Origin: Gammaproteobacteria bacterium
Lineage (GTDB): Bacteria > Pseudomonadota > Gammaproteobacteria > Steroidobacterales > Steroidobacteraceae
Assembly: GCA_003132025.1 (NCBI GenBank)
Contig: PKWJ01000007.1
Coordinates: 14,961-78,960, forward strand
Direction: 5' to 3'
DNA length: 64,000 nt
The position numbers and the translations under genes were made by a program. Within the stretch, counting starts at the first letter, position 1. Every line of letters starts with the position of its first letter. The notes under the pieces were generated by a model. It ran no database searches and was not told the origin of the DNA. It saw nothing but the letters and a program-made list of their open reading frames with translations. Shown piece by piece: positions 55,637 to 64,000 of the stretch.

Positions 55637-56680
55637 GTGAAAATAAAAAGAACGCCCAGACGGCGCCGCAATGCCGTGACCATGCACGAGGTAGCGAAGC
55701 ACATCGGGGTGTCGCCGATGACCGTATCGCGTGTACTGAGCGGCGACGCCAACGTGAAGGCCGAGATGCGCCAGCGTGTGCAGGCGGCAATCAAGGAACT
55801 GGGCTATTCGCCCAACGTGGCGGCCCGCAATCTCGCAAGGGCGGCCACGGTCCACATCGGGCTGCTTTACAGTAACCCCAGCGCCGCTTATCTGAATGAG
55901 CTGCTGGTGGGTGTCCTGGAACAGAGCAGCCACGTGGGCTGCCAGATCGTCCTGGAGAAATGCGGTGCCCGCAATGAACGCAGCGCGATCGAGCGACTGC
56001 TGCGTGGCGGCGTCGGCGGCATCATCCTGCCGCCCCCGTTGTCCGATTCCAAGGTTGCGCTGGAGGCGCTGCGCAGCGCGAAAATACCGTGCATTGCAGT
56101 GGCGACCGGGCGGCCGGAGGTGGGGGGCCTGTCGGTGCGGATCGACGATTTCGAAGCCGCTGCGGCCATGACCCGTTATTTGCTGTCGCTCGGGCACCGC
56201 GACATCGGTTTCATCGTCGGGGCACCGAACCAGACCGTCAGCGCCCAGCGCCAGGCTGGCTTCGAGATGGCATTGCGCGAGGCCGGGTTGCCGCTGCATC
56301 CGGAGTGGGTGAAGCAGGGATCCTTCAGCTACCGCTCGGGGCTGGTAGCGGCCGAGCAGATCCTGAATTCGGGGCGTCACCCGACAGCGATATTCGCCAG
56401 CAATGACGACATGGCGGCCGCGGCGATCGCCGTGGCGCACCGGGTACGCCTGGATGTGCCCAAGGACCTGACTATCGTCGGCTTCGACGACACGCCACTG
56501 GCGACCACCATCTGGCCGGCGCTGACCACCGTGTGCCAGCCGGTGGCTGCGATGGCCCGCAAAGCCGTGGAGCTGCTGACGGAGGAAATCCGCTTGCGCC
56601 GCTTCGGCGAAACGCTAGAGCCGCTGCAGCATTTCATGAACTTTGCGCTGGTCAAGCGCGAGTCTTCCGCGCCAATTTAG
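55637..56680 (+). CDS. xylR: LacI family regulator, XylR type
   Basis: A 347-residue LacI/GalR repressor. The N-terminal helix-turn-helix is VTMHEVAKHIGVSPMTVSRVLSG (about 14-36), followed by the hinge helix (YSPNVAARNLARA). The periplasmic-binding-protein-like effector domain follows, with IFASNDDMAAAAIAVAH and TIVGFDDTPLATTIWP. The start is GTG 55637 with GAGG six bases upstream. It precedes the xylose operon and both flanking control regions hold near-identical operators, so xylose or a related sugar is the probable inducer. Confidence 0.88.
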   Translation: MKIKRTPRRRRNAVTMHEVAKHIGVSPMTVSRVLSGDANVKAEMRQRVQAAIKELGYSPNVAARNLARAATVHIGLLYSNPSAAYLNELLVGVLEQSSHVGCQIVLEKCGARNERSAIERLLRGGVGGIILPPPLSDSKVALEALRSAKIPCIAVATGRPEVGGLSVRIDDFEAAAAMTRYLLSLGHRDIGFIVGAPNQTVSAQRQAGFEMALREAGLPLHPEWVKQGSFSYRSGLVAAEQILNSGRHPTAIFASNDDMAAAAIAVAHRVRLDVPKDLTIVGFDDTPLATTIWPALTTVCQPVAAMARKAVELLTEEIRLRRFGETLEPLQHFMNFALVKRESSAPI

Positions 56681-56717
56681 GCAAGCGGCGCGCTCGCGCC
56701 GCGCTGCCAATCAACGC

Positions 56718-56745
56718 TTGCTGGGTGATAGCGCTACCATATAGA
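56718..56745 (+). promoter_or_regulatory. xylE promoter with operator O2 in its spacer
   Basis: TTGCTG (56718-56723), a 16-base spacer and TATAGA (56740-56745) form a plausible sigma-70 promoter. The xyl-box TGATAGCGCTACCA occupies 56726-56739, filling the spacer up to the -10, so a bound repressor would occlude RNA polymerase. A second -10-like TACAAT at 56761-56766 lacks a -35. Confidence 0.7.
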
Positions 56746-56801
56746 CTGTGGCGGGCCGCTTACAATAGCTTGGCGCCAGATCGCCGGCACGGAGGGGGAG
56801 A

Positions 56802-58271
56802 GTGAAGCAAAGCAATGCCTTGCTTGTAGTCGGGCTGACGTTTGTCGCGACCCTGGGCGGTCTGCTGTTTGGCTATGACACTGCGGTAATTTCCGGTGCC
56901 GTGAGTTCGATCGACGCGAATTTCATCGACCCGTTGAACCTGTCCGAGACCGCACGCAGCAGTCTGTCGGGATGGACGGTGTCGAGTGCGCTGTTCGGCT
57001 GCATCATCGGCGCCATCGTCGCCGGATGGGTGTCCAAGGCTATCGGCCGCAAGGGCGGCATGATGGTCGCCGGCGCACTGTTCCTGATTTCCGCAGTTGG
57101 TTCCGCCTATCCGGAGATCGGCTTGGGGCCGATCGGCGGCATGGGTCCGCAGGCGCTTACGCCATTCATTCTCTATCGGATTCTTTGCGGCGTCGGCGTG
57201 GGCATCGCATCGATGCTGTCACCTCTATATATAGCCGAGATCGCCCCCAGTCAGATCCGCGGAAGACTGGTCTCATTCAATCAGCTGTCCATCGTGGGCG
57301 GTATTCTGCTGGTCTATTTCGTCAACTGGGCTATCGCCTCACATGGCGATGAAACCTGGATCAGGACTACGGGTTGGCGCTTGATGCTGGTGTCCGAGGC
57401 GGCACCCGCGCTGCTGTTTCTCGGCTTGCTGACGCTGGTTCCGGATACGCCGCGCTGGTATGTGATGAAAGGCCGCGTCGAAAAGGCGCACCTGGTACTC
57501 GCGCGCCTGGTCGGCGATGTCGAGGCTCGCACCACCATCAAGGAAATCGAGAACTCGCTCATCGTGCCGAAGGACTCCACCGGCGTGAGCCTGTTCGCGT
57601 TCGGCAAGCTGGTGATCGTCGCCGGAATAATGCTTTCGGTGTTCCAGCAGTTTGTCGGCATCAACGCGGTGCTGTACTACGCGCCGCTGATGTTCAAGAA
57701 CCTGGGCGCGTCCACCGATTCGGCCCTGTGGCAGACCGTCATCGTCGGTCTGGCGAACGTCATCTTCACGGTGGTCGCGATCCTGACGGTCGATCGACTT
57801 GGCCGCAAGCCGCTGCTGATCATCGGTGGCGTGCTGATGGGCATATCCATGGTCACCCTTGGGTGTCAGTTCCGGGCCAACGCCGTGGGCACCGGGCCGC
57901 TGATTTCCGCCATCGCCTATATCGCCGGTTTCGCGCTGTCGTGGGGCCCGGTCACCTGGGTGCTGCTGTCGGAAATGTTTCCGAATTCCATCAAGAACAA
58001 GGCCATGGCCATCGCGGTGGCGGCGCAGTGGATTGCCAATCTTTTTGTCTCCTGGTCGTTCAAGATCCTGATCGGCAACAGCGCTCTGAACGCACTGTTC
58101 AATCATGGCTTTCCGTACTGGGTCTACGGTGGCATGAGCTTCCTCGCCGCGGCGTTCGTGTATTTCTACGTGCCGGAAACCAAGCGCCGCACGCTCGAGG
58201 AAATTCAGAATCTGTGGAAGCGTGGACTCGGGCATGCACCCGCTGCGGTCCGGCAGCCGGCGGTGGGATGA
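56802..58271 (+). CDS. xylE: D-xylose:proton symporter, sugar porter MFS (XylE-like)
   Basis: A 12-helix sugar porter of 489 residues. GGLLFGYDTAVISGA lies in helix 1, the helix 2-3 loop has VSKAIGRKGGM, and the sugar-porter signatures include VFQQFVGINAVLYYAP (helix 7) and the C-terminal YFYVPETKRRTLEEI. These match the XylE/galactose permease group. The start is GTG 56802, preceded by a purine-rich GGAGGGGGAGA. It is the first gene of the operon with xylB and xylA. Choice of xylose over other sugars rests on the neighbours. Confidence 0.9.
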   Translation: MKQSNALLVVGLTFVATLGGLLFGYDTAVISGAVSSIDANFIDPLNLSETARSSLSGWTVSSALFGCIIGAIVAGWVSKAIGRKGGMMVAGALFLISAVGSAYPEIGLGPIGGMGPQALTPFILYRILCGVGVGIASMLSPLYIAEIAPSQIRGRLVSFNQLSIVGGILLVYFVNWAIASHGDETWIRTTGWRLMLVSEAAPALLFLGLLTLVPDTPRWYVMKGRVEKAHLVLARLVGDVEARTTIKEIENSLIVPKDSTGVSLFAFGKLVIVAGIMLSVFQQFVGINAVLYYAPLMFKNLGASTDSALWQTVIVGLANVIFTVVAILTVDRLGRKPLLIIGGVLMGISMVTLGCQFRANAVGTGPLISAIAYIAGFALSWGPVTWVLLSEMFPNSIKNKAMAIAVAAQWIANLFVSWSFKILIGNSALNALFNHGFPYWVYGGMSFLAAAFVYFYVPETKRRTLEEIQNLWKRGLGHAPAAVRQPAVG

Positions 58272-58404
58272 TTTCGGCCCCAATTTTCCCGGCGTGAATA
58301 TCGATGAGGGTTTTCTGGTGCTGCAGCACGAGACGACGCGCCTTGCAGTGGATCCGCGTCGCGGCGGCGCGATCCGGGTGCAGTTTGCCGTCGGTGCGGC
58401 CTGA
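58272..58404 (+). pseudogene. possible remnant of a mutarotase-like coding region
   Basis: This 133-base gap between xylE and xylB is openly translatable in the frame that ends in TGA at 58402-58404, directly before the xylB ATG. It reads through NIDEGFLVLQHETTRLAV and RRGGAIRVQF. The GGAI segment recalls aldose 1-epimerase proteins, but there is no own start near and the piece is far too short. It may be a decayed gene end or only a coding-like spacer. Confidence 0.25.
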
Positions 58405-59865
58405 ATGTTCCTGGGCATAGACATCGGCACTTCGAGCGTCAAGGCGCTGCTGGCCGACGAGCAGGGGGCGATCGTGGCGCAAGCCTCGGATGCTCTGGAC
58501 GTCAGCCGGCCGCAGCCGGGATTCTCCGAGCAGGATCCGGAGCACTGGTGGCGGGCGACGCTCAACGCCGTGAACAGCCTGCCGCCGGCGGAGCGCGCGC
58601 AAGTGCGCGCCGTTGGCCTGAGCGGCCAGATGCACGGGGCGACGCTGCTGGACCGGGAAAATCGGCCGTTGCGGCCGGCGATACTCTGGAACGACGGCCG
58701 GGCGGCGGCCGAGTGCCTCGAGCTGGAACGCCGCGAGCCACAATCGCGCGCCATTACCGGCAACATCATGATGCCGGGTTTCACGGCCCCCAAGTTGCTG
58801 TGGGTGTCACGCCATGAACCGGATGTCTTTCGCCGCACCGCCTGCGTACTGTTGCCGAAGGATTATGTGCGACTGAAATTGACCGGTGACAAAGTCAGCG
58901 ACATGTCCGATGCGTCGGGAACCGCCTGGTTGAATGTCGGCCAGCGCGATTGGTCCGATGCGATGCTGGCGGCGACCGGCCTGACGCGCGCGCACATGCC
59001 GCGCCTGGTGGAGGGCAGTGCGCCGTCAGGTAATCTCACACCCGATGCCGGACGCGAGCTAAAGTTACCGCCGGTCGTGGTTGCCGGCGGCGGCGGCGAC
59101 AACGCCGCCAGTGCGGTCGGTCTGGGTGTCGTGTCGCCTGGCCAGGCGTCCCTGTCGCTGGGCACGTCAGGCGTGCTGTTCGTGGTGACCGATCGGTTCC
59201 GCCCCAACCCGGATCGGGCGGCCCATGCATTTTGCCACTGTCTGCCCGATCGATGGCACCAGATGTCGGTGATGTTGAGCGCAGCCAGCGTCCTTGATTG
59301 GGTCGCGCGGCTGACCGGGGAATCCGATCTGCCGCGCATGGTCGAGGCCGCCAGGCAGCGCGGATTGACTCGCCATTCGCCGTTTTTCCTGCCGTATCTG
59401 TCCGGCGAGCGTACCCCGTACAACGATCCCCACGCGCGCGGTGTTTTTTTTGGCATCAGTGCCGACACCAACGCCGCAGATCTGACCGAAGCGGTGCTCG
59501 AGGGGGTTGCGTTCGCGTTTGCCGATGGGCTGGATGTACTGGTGGAAAAGGGCGCCCCGGTCGGTGAAATCAGCGTAACCGGCGGCGGCGCACGCCTGCC
59601 ACACTGGGGTCAGCTGCTCGCCGCCGCGCTCAATCGTCCGCTGACCTATCGATTGGGCGGCGAGGTGGGGGCGGCCCTGGGGGCGGCGCGGCTGGCGCGC
59701 CTGTGTCTTGGCGGCGAGCGGATGGAAGATGTGTGCGTGCTGCCGGCCATCGATCGGGTGGTTCAACCCGATGCCGCGTTGGCGGCGCTGCTGGCTGTTC
59801 GGCGTCGCACTTTCGTGCGGTTGTATCAGGACCTCAAGAATTCTTTCGTGGAGTCTTCAGCATGA
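58405..59865 (+). CDS. xylB: xylulokinase (XylB)
   Basis: XylB phosphorylates D-xylulose to xylulose 5-phosphate. It is a FGGY-family kinase of 486 residues: N-terminal DIGTSSVKALLADE, GLSGQMHGATLLD, the YVRLKLTGDK segment, and C-terminal VTGGGARLPHWGQLLAAALNRP. The ATG at 58405 follows the gap region. Its stop overlaps the xylA ATG by four bases, so the two are translationally coupled. Confidence 0.95.
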   Translation: MFLGIDIGTSSVKALLADEQGAIVAQASDALDVSRPQPGFSEQDPEHWWRATLNAVNSLPPAERAQVRAVGLSGQMHGATLLDRENRPLRPAILWNDGRAAAECLELERREPQSRAITGNIMMPGFTAPKLLWVSRHEPDVFRRTACVLLPKDYVRLKLTGDKVSDMSDASGTAWLNVGQRDWSDAMLAATGLTRAHMPRLVEGSAPSGNLTPDAGRELKLPPVVVAGGGGDNAASAVGLGVVSPGQASLSLGTSGVLFVVTDRFRPNPDRAAHAFCHCLPDRWHQMSVMLSAASVLDWVARLTGESDLPRMVEAARQRGLTRHSPFFLPYLSGERTPYNDPHARGVFFGISADTNAADLTEAVLEGVAFAFADGLDVLVEKGAPVGEISVTGGGARLPHWGQLLAAALNRPLTYRLGGEVGAALGAARLARLCLGGERMEDVCVLPAIDRVVQPDAALAALLAVRRRTFVRLYQDLKNSFVESSA

Positions 59866-61178
59866 GTCTGTTTTCAAGCGTCGAGCCCGTTCGCTTCGAA
59901 GGTCCGGGCACCAAAAACGAGTTTGCGTACCGCGTCTATGACAAAGACCGCAGGGTTCTCGACAAACGCATGGAGGACTGGCTGAAGCCCGCCGTGTGCT
60001 ACTGGCATTCATTCAACTGGCCCGGCACGGATATCTTTGGCGGCGGCACGCTGCCGCGCCCATGGCTCGGAACGCCGGTCACGCAAGCGATGGCCGACAC
60101 CAAGCTCGAAGCCGCATTCGATTTCTTCGTGCGGCTGGGAGTGCGCTATTTCACCTTTCATGACGTGGACGCGATGGCCACGGCCACCACGCTCAGGGAG
60201 CACGAGCAGAACCTGAAGAAGATCGAGGCCGGCATGGCGGCGAAAATGGCGGCGACCGGGGTCAAGCTGCTGTGGGGTACGGCCAACCTGTTCAGCCATC
60301 CGCGCTACGCCGGAGGCGCCGCCACCAGCCCCGACCCCGAGATCTACGCTTGGGCCGCGGCGCAGGTGCGTTGCTGCCTGGAGGCCACGCACCGGCTCGG
60401 GGGCGAGAATTACGTGTTATGGGGCGGCCGGGAGGGCTACGACTCGCTGTTGAATACCGACCTGCGGCGGGAACTCGACCAATACGGCCGGTTTCTATCC
60501 ATGGTGGTCGAGCACAAGCACCGCATCGGTTTCAAAGGCACGATCCTCATCGAACCCAAGCCGTTTGAACCCACCAAGCACCAGTACGACCACGACGTTG
60601 CCGCCGTGTTCGCCTTCCTGCAGCGCTACGGGCTGGCCAAGGAAGTCAAAGTCAATATCGAAGTCAATCACGCCACGCTGGCGGGTTTGGATTTCGAACA
60701 CGAGATTGCCGTCGCGCGCGCCTTTGGAATTTTCGGCTCGATCGACATCAATCGTGGCGACCCGCGTAACGGTTGGGACACGGACCAGTTTCCCAACAAC
60801 GCGCAGGAACTGGTGCCGTCGCTGGTGCAGCTGGTGGAGGACCGCGGATTCAACACCGGCGGCTTCAACTTCGACGCCAAATTACGTCGCCAGTCGATGG
60901 ATCCGTCCGATCTGTACCTGGCTCATATCGGTGGCATCGATACCATCGCGCGCGCGTTACTCGCGGCAGCCGATGTCGTGACCGATGGCGGGCTGGCGCG
61001 CTTGCGCCAGGAGCGCTACAAAGGCTGGAGCGGAGAGCTCGGCAAGCGCATCACCAGCGGCGCACTGAGCCTTGCGGGGCTTGCCGACCTGGCGACCGAG
61101 CAGGGTCTTGATCCTGCCCCGCGCTCCGGCCACCAGGAATTGGCCGAGAGTATGATTGCCAGGTACTGTAAGTACTGA
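59862..61178 (+). CDS. xylA: xylose isomerase (XylA), type II
   Basis: XylA interconverts D-xylose and D-xylulose. The 438-residue length matches the type II form with its extended N-terminus. The catalytic histidine lies in TFHDVDAM, the metal and substrate site in LIEPKPFEPTKHQYDHD, and the C-terminal metal residues in IDINRGD and NFDAKLRR. The start is ATG 59862 (MSLFSSVEPVRF); open sequence upstream belongs to xylB in another frame. Confidence 0.97.
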   Translation: MSLFSSVEPVRFEGPGTKNEFAYRVYDKDRRVLDKRMEDWLKPAVCYWHSFNWPGTDIFGGGTLPRPWLGTPVTQAMADTKLEAAFDFFVRLGVRYFTFHDVDAMATATTLREHEQNLKKIEAGMAAKMAATGVKLLWGTANLFSHPRYAGGAATSPDPEIYAWAAAQVRCCLEATHRLGGENYVLWGGREGYDSLLNTDLRRELDQYGRFLSMVVEHKHRIGFKGTILIEPKPFEPTKHQYDHDVAAVFAFLQRYGLAKEVKVNIEVNHATLAGLDFEHEIAVARAFGIFGSIDINRGDPRNGWDTDQFPNNAQELVPSLVQLVEDRGFNTGGFNFDAKLRRQSMDPSDLYLAHIGGIDTIARALLAAADVVTDGGLARLRQERYKGWSGELGKRITSGALSLAGLADLATEQGLDPAPRSGHQELAESMIARYCKY

Positions 61179-61240
61179 CGCCGCCGCGCGGCGAGGATAG
61201 CGGCGGGTCCAACGCGCCACGCGAGTACCATCAGCCCGTG

Positions 61241-62164
61241 ATGCCGGTAATCGCCATCGGCGAGTGCATGCTCGAACTCGTCCGGGTCGGCGACGGCTGG
61301 CAATTGAATTACGCCGGCGACGCCTTCAACACCGCGCTCACCCTGAGGCGCCTGGACGTGCCGGTGGCATTCCTGAGCGCGCTCGGCACCGACCCGTTCA
61401 GCCTCGAAATGCGTGCCGGCTGGTTACGCGAGCAGATCGACACCTCCATGGTGCTGACGGATCCGACGCGGCTTCCGGGGCTGTATGCCATCCGGACCGA
61501 TGCCGACGGCGAGCGCAGTTTTTATTACTGGCGTGAGCGCTCGGCGGTTCGCCGTTTATTCGAGCTGCCGGGGATCGAAGCCGCAGTCGCCCGGGTGCGC
61601 GATGCCGGAGTGCTGTATCTGTCGGGTATTACCCTGTCGCTGTTTAAGGATGAGGAACGGACCCGACTGCTGGAGATCGCCCGCGCGGTGCGCGCGGGCG
61701 GCGGGCGTGTCGTGTTCGATCCCAACTATCGGGCGGCCGGCTGGCCCGATCAGCACGCTGCGCGCTGCGCGTTCGAGGCCCTGGCCGGGGCCGCGTCGAT
61801 TGTGCTGCCGACTTTTGCCGACGAGAACCTGCTGTTTGGCGACGTCACGGCCGAACGCACCGCGCAGCGTTACCAGGCTCTGGGGGCAGACGAAGTGGTG
61901 GTGAAGCTTGCGGCGCGCGGCTGCCTTGTGGCCGCCGGCGCGCAGTGTGAGTACCTGGCGCCGCGCAGCGCCGTCCGCGCGGTCGATACCACCGGTGCCG
62001 GTGACGCTTTCAACGCCGCCTATCTGGCGGCACGCTTGGCGGGCCGCAGCAGCAGCGAGGCGGCGCGCGCGGGCAACATGCTGGCGGGGGAGGTCGTCAG
62101 ATATCCGGGAGCGATCCTGCCGCTTGAGCGCATCGCAGCGCTGAAGCGGCTCATGGGCTTCTAG
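61241..62164 (+). CDS. kdgK: 2-keto-3-deoxygluconate kinase (KdgK), PfkB family
   Basis: A PfkB-family sugar kinase of 307 residues. The C-terminal signature DTTGAGDAFNAAYLAARLAG carries the catalytic aspartate, and an N-terminal GECMLELVRVGDGW plus YAGDAFNTALTLRRL matches KdgK. It phosphorylates 2-keto-3-deoxygluconate from hexuronates before aldol cleavage. The ATG 61241 is preferred over an adjacent GTG. It lies 62 bases after xylA and converges with uxuB with a four-base overlap, linking xylose and hexuronate catabolism. Confidence 0.88.
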   Translation: MPVIAIGECMLELVRVGDGWQLNYAGDAFNTALTLRRLDVPVAFLSALGTDPFSLEMRAGWLREQIDTSMVLTDPTRLPGLYAIRTDADGERSFYYWRERSAVRRLFELPGIEAAVARVRDAGVLYLSGITLSLFKDEERTRLLEIARAVRAGGGRVVFDPNYRAAGWPDQHAARCAFEALAGAASIVLPTFADENLLFGDVTAERTAQRYQALGADEVVVKLAARGCLVAAGAQCEYLAPRSAVRAVDTTGAGDAFNAAYLAARLAGRSSSEAARAGNMLAGEVVRYPGAILPLERIAALKRLMGF

Positions 62165-63651
62165 GCGCCGCTCTCCAGACACACACGGCGCATCGCAGCG
62201 CGCGCACCATGCGCCAGCAACAGCTCGAGCTGGCGGCTGACCGCCGCCGCGAATGGGGCATGATGGCGCAGATCCGCGCCGAATATTTCCTCCACTGCCA
62301 GAAAGCCCGCGACCTGCTCGGCCGCTTTGTCGAATTGGCCGGCAGCAATGCTTTTCAGGCGCGCCGCCATCGGATCGTCGATGGCATAGGCGACGCCGAG
62401 TTCGGTGCGCCCCAGGGTGTAGCGCATCCACGCGGCGATCGCGAGTGCCAGCGCATCGAAGTTCTTGCCGCACTCAATGCGTTCGCGCGCCGGTTGCACC
62501 AGACGTTGCGGCAGCTTCTGCGAACCGTCCATTGCAATCTGCTGCAGTCGATGCTGTAACGCTGGATTAGCAAAACGCGCCAGCAGTGTCGATCGATAGG
62601 CCGCAAGGTCAAGAGCAGGTGTGGGGATCAGTGTGGGCGCAAGTTCACAGGACATCAGATGGCGCGCGAAAGCCAGAAACACGGGCTCGGCGACCGCTTC
62701 ATGGACGAAGTTGAGGCCCGTCACGGCACCCAGATAGGCCAGCGCGGAATGACTGCCGTTGAGCAGCCGCAGTTTTGCGCTCTCGTACGGCCGTACGTCG
62801 GCAACCAGACTGACGCCGGCCACCGCAAGGTCCGGCCGGACACCGGCAAAACGATCCTCGATGATCCACTGGGTAAAGGGCTCGGTGACGACCATGGCCT
62901 GGTCAGTCAGTCCCATGGCGGTGGAAGCGGCGGTAATGTCCGCCTCCGTCGTGGCAGGCACGATGCGATCGACCATGCTCGATGGGCAGGCGACCTCGCC
63001 TGCGATCCACTCGGCAAGCTTAGGCTCGCGGAGCCGCGCAAATTCCACCAGCAACCGGTGCAGCAGTGCGCCATTGTGCGGCAGGTTGTCGCAGCTGATG
63101 AGCGTGGCGGGTCCGACGCGCCGCTGCCAGCGTTCACGTAACCCTTCCGCCAGCAAGCCCAGGGCGCTGCGCGCGTGTGCTGGGATCGCCAGATCGTGCA
63201 CGATGTCGGGATGTAGCAGATCCAGGCCGTCACCGGACGGCGAGCGGCAATAGCCCTTCTCGGTGACCGTAAGCGAAATCAGGTGCGTGGTATCCCGGGC
63301 GATTGCGGCGATGACGGCCCCGGGATTCTCGCCGGCGACCCACACGTCCGAGATCGAACCCACGAGGCGCATTTGCGCCGCCGAGCCGCTGCGCTCGAAC
63401 ACCGTATACAGGCAGTCCTGGGGCCGCAGCTGGTCGCGCACCCTGGCACCGCGGCAGGAAACGCCGAGGATGCGCCAGTCGCCGCCGGCACGCGCCAGAA
63501 CGTCGTCCAGATATATTGCCTGATGCGCGCGATGGAAGGCGCCTACGCCCAGGTGAACCACACCAACCCCATGCGCGCTGCGGTCGTAGTCAGGGCGTCG
63601 CACCTCGGGGTTCAAGGAGCCGAGCAGGCTCGGGTGCAGCCGTTGGTTCAC
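62161..63651 (-). CDS. uxuB: fructuronate reductase / mannitol dehydrogenase family (UxuB)
   Basis: A 496-residue long-chain dehydrogenase of the mannitol dehydrogenase family, which reduces D-fructuronate to D-mannonate. VVHLGVGAFHRAHQA (31-45) is the cofactor region. KLRLLNGSHSALAYLG carries the family K-x5-N-x2-H catalytic motif. The start is GTG 63651. It lies 30 bases after the uxaC stop in the same operon, which fixes its role over mannitol dehydrogenase or tagaturonate reductase; the last two cannot be fully excluded. Confidence 0.88.
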   Translation of the reverse strand: MNQRLHPSLLGSLNPEVRRPDYDRSAHGVGVVHLGVGAFHRAHQAIYLDDVLARAGGDWRILGVSCRGARVRDQLRPQDCLYTVFERSGSAAQMRLVGSISDVWVAGENPGAVIAAIARDTTHLISLTVTEKGYCRSPSGDGLDLLHPDIVHDLAIPAHARSALGLLAEGLRERWQRRVGPATLISCDNLPHNGALLHRLLVEFARLREPKLAEWIAGEVACPSSMVDRIVPATTEADITAASTAMGLTDQAMVVTEPFTQWIIEDRFAGVRPDLAVAGVSLVADVRPYESAKLRLLNGSHSALAYLGAVTGLNFVHEAVAEPVFLAFARHLMSCELAPTLIPTPALDLAAYRSTLLARFANPALQHRLQQIAMDGSQKLPQRLVQPARERIECGKNFDALALAIAAWMRYTLGRTELGVAYAIDDPMAARLKSIAAGQFDKAAEQVAGFLAVEEIFGADLRHHAPFAAAVSRQLELLLAHGARAAMRRVCLESGA

Positions 63652-63681
63652 GATGGTGATGCGGGATGATCGAGCGTCGCG

Positions 63682-64000
63682 CTACAGGCGATATGCGCTC
63701 TTGACCAGCGTGTAGGTGAGTTGCACGGCGATGTCGGCGGCTTCGTCTTCCTCGAGGCGATGCTCGGTGACCAATTCGGCCAGAAATCCGCAATCGATGC
63801 GCCGCGCCACGTCGTGCCGCGCCGGTATCGACAGGAAGGCGCGCGTATCGTCGTTGAATCCGACCGTATTGTAGAAGCCGGCGGTCTCGGTGACCTGATG
63901 GCGGAAGCGGCGCATGCCTTCAGGGCTGTCGTGAAACCACCATGCCGGCCCGAGCTTGAGGGCCGGGTAGTGGCCTGCGAGCGGTGCCAGTTCGCGTGCA
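63682..64000 (-). CDS. uxaC: glucuronate/galacturonate isomerase (UxaC), 3' part
   Basis: The C-terminal end of uronate isomerase, which converts D-glucuronate to D-fructuronate. The gene runs beyond the window edge, so only about the last 105 residues are seen. HYPALKLGPAWWFHDSPEG, TETAGFYNTVGFNDDTRAFL and IPARHDVARRIDCGFLA match the family. It is followed by uxuB. Confidence 0.95.
   Translation of the reverse strand, partial: ARELAPLAGHYPALKLGPAWWFHDSPEGMRRFRHQVTETAGFYNTVGFNDDTRAFLSIPARHDVARRIDCGFLAELVTEHRLEEDEAADIAVQLTYTLVKSAYRL

Noticed and set aside
57339-58838. 499-codon minus-strand open frame opposite xylE/xylB
   Set aside because: Spans two certain genes on the opposite strand and has no family features.
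59440-59460. T-run inside xylB considered as a terminator
   Set aside because: It lies in conserved coding sequence with no preceding stable hairpin.

Overview
The window (about 65% GC, densely packed, no transposase, phage or rRNA gene seen) looks like chromosome of a gammaproteobacterium, probably in the Xanthomonadales/Steroidobacterales/Nevskiales neighbourhood. That placement is inferred from gene content: a tonB-exbB-exbD-exbD-TPR block, a gspG-N operon with a rhombosortase gene, a LacI-type xylose regulator with a xyl-box like that of Xanthomonas and Caulobacter, and LigM-type demethylases. No marker gene was compared.

Positions 1-34,850 are mostly housekeeping. An ilvC-leuA-ilvE operon runs on the minus strand behind a promoter, a 27-codon leader peptide rich in Ile/Leu/Val codons, and an intrinsic terminator, which is a textbook attenuator layout. 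An M17 aminopeptidase and ilvD follow on the plus strand. Next come a TonB energy-transduction set, a Prx5-type peroxiredoxin, alaA, and a two-gene AddAB-like nuclease/helicase pair. The minus-strand type II secretion operon gspGHIJKLMN has unusual serine-rich insertions in GspI and GspJ and faces a divergent rhombosortase gene. Fatty-acid genes fabD-fabG-acpP-fabF then lead into the pabB-pabC-mltG-tmk-holB-pilZ series.

An AT-rich seam (about 34,887-34,950) separates this from a catabolic region (34,969-55,511). It holds a methylenetetrahydrofolate reductase-like gene, a zinc alcohol dehydrogenase plus SDR pair, and an operon of TIM-barrel isomerase, VOC protein, quinone-oxidoreductase-like protein and benzoylformate decarboxylase-like enzyme. 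It also holds two LigM-type tetrahydrofolate-dependent O-demethylase paralogues, a TonB receptor/MFS/acyl-CoA ligase operon, a GntR regulator, and an operon of a second TIM-barrel isomerase, a Tat-exported small subunit and a GMC oxidoreductase. My reading is uptake and oxidation of methoxylated, probably plant-derived, compounds, with methyl groups passed to folate; the substrate is not known.

Positions 55,512-64,000 carry xylose and hexuronate catabolism: a XylR-type LacI regulator, xylE, xylB, xylA, kdgK, then uxuB and the end of uxaC on the other strand. Two near-identical operators (55,550 and 56,726) tie the regulator to the xylose operon and possibly also to the divergent GMC/isomerase operon. 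The whole right half fits use of lignocellulose (xylose, glucuronate, methoxylated units).
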